DNA of 7,005 nt from Deltaproteobacteria bacterium. Lineage in GTDB: Bacteria; Desulfobacterota; Syntrophia; Syntrophales; UBA2185. The translations under genes and the position numbers were made by a program. Every line of letters starts with the position of its first letter. Position 1 is the first letter of the stretch. A model generated the notes under the pieces. That model had not been told where the DNA came from and did no database searches. It saw only the letters and a program-made list of their open reading frames with translations. Below are positions 6,034-7,005 of this stretch, piece by piece. The stretch is from positions 1 through 7,005 of the forward strand of contig JAPLJQ010000003.1 of assembly GCA_026388495.1 (NCBI GenBank), read 5' to 3'.

Positions 6034-6318
6034 CTAACCGAAACGGAACTGGACTCCCGTTCCTCCTTCGGGATAATTCCAGTCCAGAACCTCGACGCCG
6101 CAGGCAAGGCGGCATGTGCCGCACTCCAGGCAGCCGTCGATATCGAGGACAATCTCTCCCCGCTCATTTTCGCTGTAAAGTCCGGCCGGGCAGACCATTA
6201 CGGCCCGTTTCAGGCGGGGGTCCTTTTCCATGCCGGGCCTGATCCTGATGTGGGGATTGCTGACGGGTTTGAACACGTCAAGGCCGAGTTTTGCCTTCAG
6301 ATCCATAGAGTCGCTCAT
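6034..6318 (-). CDS. fixX: FixX ferredoxin-like protein
   Basis: A 94-residue FixX, the iron-sulfur partner of FixC and almost the length of E. coli FixX. It corresponds to the C-terminal [4Fe-4S] domain of mitochondrial ETF-quinone oxidoreductase. CPAGLY supplies Cys43 and CLECGTC supplies Cys63, Cys66 and Cys69, the expected four ligands; Cys73 is an additional cysteine that I do not recall in the E. coli protein. The ending NYPEGGTGVQFRFG is typical. The ATG at 6318 overlaps the fixC stop as ATGA, and AGAGGTG lies at 6333-6327 inside fixC, so translation is likely coupled. A longer in-frame start at 6357 would add 13 unconserved residues and was rejected. The protein probably moves electrons between the FixC FAD and ETF or quinone. 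Confidence 0.93.
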   Translation of the reverse strand: MSDSMDLKAKLGLDVFKPVSNPHIRIRPGMEKDPRLKRAVMVCPAGLYSENERGEIVLDIDGCLECGTCRLACGVEVLDWNYPEGGTGVQFRFG

Positions 6319-7005
6319 ATCTTCATCACCTCTTTGAGATCCTTGAACAGGGCCCACACCTCACCCAGGGGCAGGTGCTTCCTGATGGTTTGGTAAAGCC
6401 TCTGCTTCGGACCGTCTGAAACAGCGTAGAGGTCTTTCATGATGTTTCCCGTCAGTTCCGGATAACGGTTGAAAAATCGGGGGTTGCCGATAACGGCAGG
6501 CGTTTCGCGGAAATTCCTGAAATCCTGAAGAACGAAGCTTTTCTCCAGAAGCTTCCTGTACACACTCAGGGTTTCGGCGTCGAATTTCCCCGCCTCTCTC
6601 GCGTTGAAGACAGCCTGGGCGGCAAAGTATCCCGACGCCAGGGCGTACTCCATACCCCGGACGGTGAACCCGATATTCAATGCCAGACCGGCGGCGTCTC
6701 CCGCCGCCAGAATGCCGTTTCCGTAAAGGTTTCCCATCGCCTTGAAACCGCCTTCCGGAATGACATGGGCAGAATATTCAACCGTGCTACCCCCCTTGAT
6801 CAGAGGTGCGATTTCAGGGCGTCCCTTGAATTCATCGAGGAGCGCAGGCACGTCAATGGCATGTCCATCCGCTGCGGCATCCTCAATACGGACAACGATA
6901 CCCAGGCTGACACTCTCTTTGTTGGTATAAAGAAACCCGCCCCCGAATTTCCCCAGGGTGACTTCCCCCACGAAGAGGCGCGCCGCTCCTTCATTTCCTT
7001 CCAGG
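6315..7005 (-). CDS. fixC: FixC-type ETF:quinone oxidoreductase, C-terminal part
   Basis: The last 229 codons of a flavoprotein that continues past the right edge; the reading frame is open to base 7005. Homologues such as E. coli FixC have about 430 residues, so roughly the N-terminal 200, with the dinucleotide-binding GxGxxG motif, are outside. Visible are LFVGEVTLGKFGGGFLYTN near the cut end, APLIKGG and VEYSAHVIPEGG around partial residues 66-85, the second FAD motif GILAAGDAAGLALNIGF at 97-113, and NPRFFNRYPEL near 164-174. All match the FixC/YdiS family. The enzyme passes electrons between EtfAB and membrane quinone, with FixX as its separate iron-sulfur subunit. It is the first gene of the visible operon; the operon promoter lies outside. 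The GTG at 6971 is internal and not a start. Confidence 0.93.
   Translation of the reverse strand, partial: LEGNEGAARLFVGEVTLGKFGGGFLYTNKESVSLGIVVRIEDAAADGHAIDVPALLDEFKGRPEIAPLIKGGSTVEYSAHVIPEGGFKAMGNLYGNGILAAGDAAGLALNIGFTVRGMEYALASGYFAAQAVFNAREAGKFDAETLSVYRKLLEKSFVLQDFRNFRETPAVIGNPRFFNRYPELTGNIMKDLYAVSDGPKQRLYQTIRKHLPLGEVWALFKDLKEVMKI

Noticed and set aside
6319..6357. Longer FixX start at 6357
   Set aside because: It would overlap fixC by 43 bases and add residues absent from FixX proteins; the ATG at 6318 has AGAGGTG and an ATGA overlap.
5623..6396. Long plus-strand open frame of 257 codons opposite acd, fixX and fixC
   Set aside because: It spans three well-supported minus-strand genes and its translation shows no family features; it is a complement-strand shadow in GC-rich coding sequence.
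6969..6971. GTG as the start of fixC
   Set aside because: The frame stays open to the window edge, and the upstream residues (LEGNEGAARLF) continue the FixC homology.

Overview
The window reads as a piece of a Gram-negative, probably anaerobic, bacterial chromosome. Both complete left-hand genes encode lipoproteins with Ala at the position after the lipobox Cys, which in proteobacteria-like cells points to the outer membrane. The right half is a Fix/ETF electron-transfer operon with an acyl-CoA dehydrogenase. The combination recalls syntrophic or sulfate-reducing Desulfobacterota, but that assignment is inference from gene content and no marker gene proves it. Every gene I can support lies on the minus strand, so transcription runs from right to left.

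Right block (about 3047-7005, GC-rich by eye): in transcription order fixC (cut by the right edge), fixX, an acyl-CoA dehydrogenase, etfB/fixA and etfA/fixB. Start-stop overlaps or gaps of 11-66 bases indicate one operon. The dehydrogenase would pass electrons from an acyl-CoA to the EtfAB flavoprotein, and the FixC flavoprotein with the FixX iron-sulfur protein would exchange them with the membrane quinone pool. All four Fix-type proteins resemble the E. coli FixABCX/YdiQRST lineage. A perfect 18-bp inverted repeat sits in the acd-etfB gap, just ahead of the etfB ribosome binding site.

Middle (2913-3046): a near-consensus sigma70 promoter (TTGACA, 18 bp, TATACT) with a 12-bp palindrome in its spacer. 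No convincing terminator follows etfA, so the fix operon may read through into the next unit.

Left block (380-2912, more AT-rich): a 623-residue lipoprotein, consisting of an unnamed N-terminal lipoprotein domain, a Pro/Ala/Glu-rich linker and a COG3014-type C-terminal region, followed by an LpoB-family lipoprotein. COG3014 and LpoB-like genes are neighbours in other bacteria too, so this looks like a conserved envelope module of unknown role.

Far left (1-379): the first 13 codons of another minus-strand gene with its own promoter (TTGACA, 17 bp, TATATT). Behind it lies an intergenic stretch rich in small dyads, with a 17-bp-period tandem repeat and an imperfect hairpin, possibly a REP-like element. 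No RNA genes, CRISPR arrays or intact mobile elements were seen. I found no clearly undescribed system; the best leads are the fused lipoprotein/LpoB module and the intergenic repeat elements.
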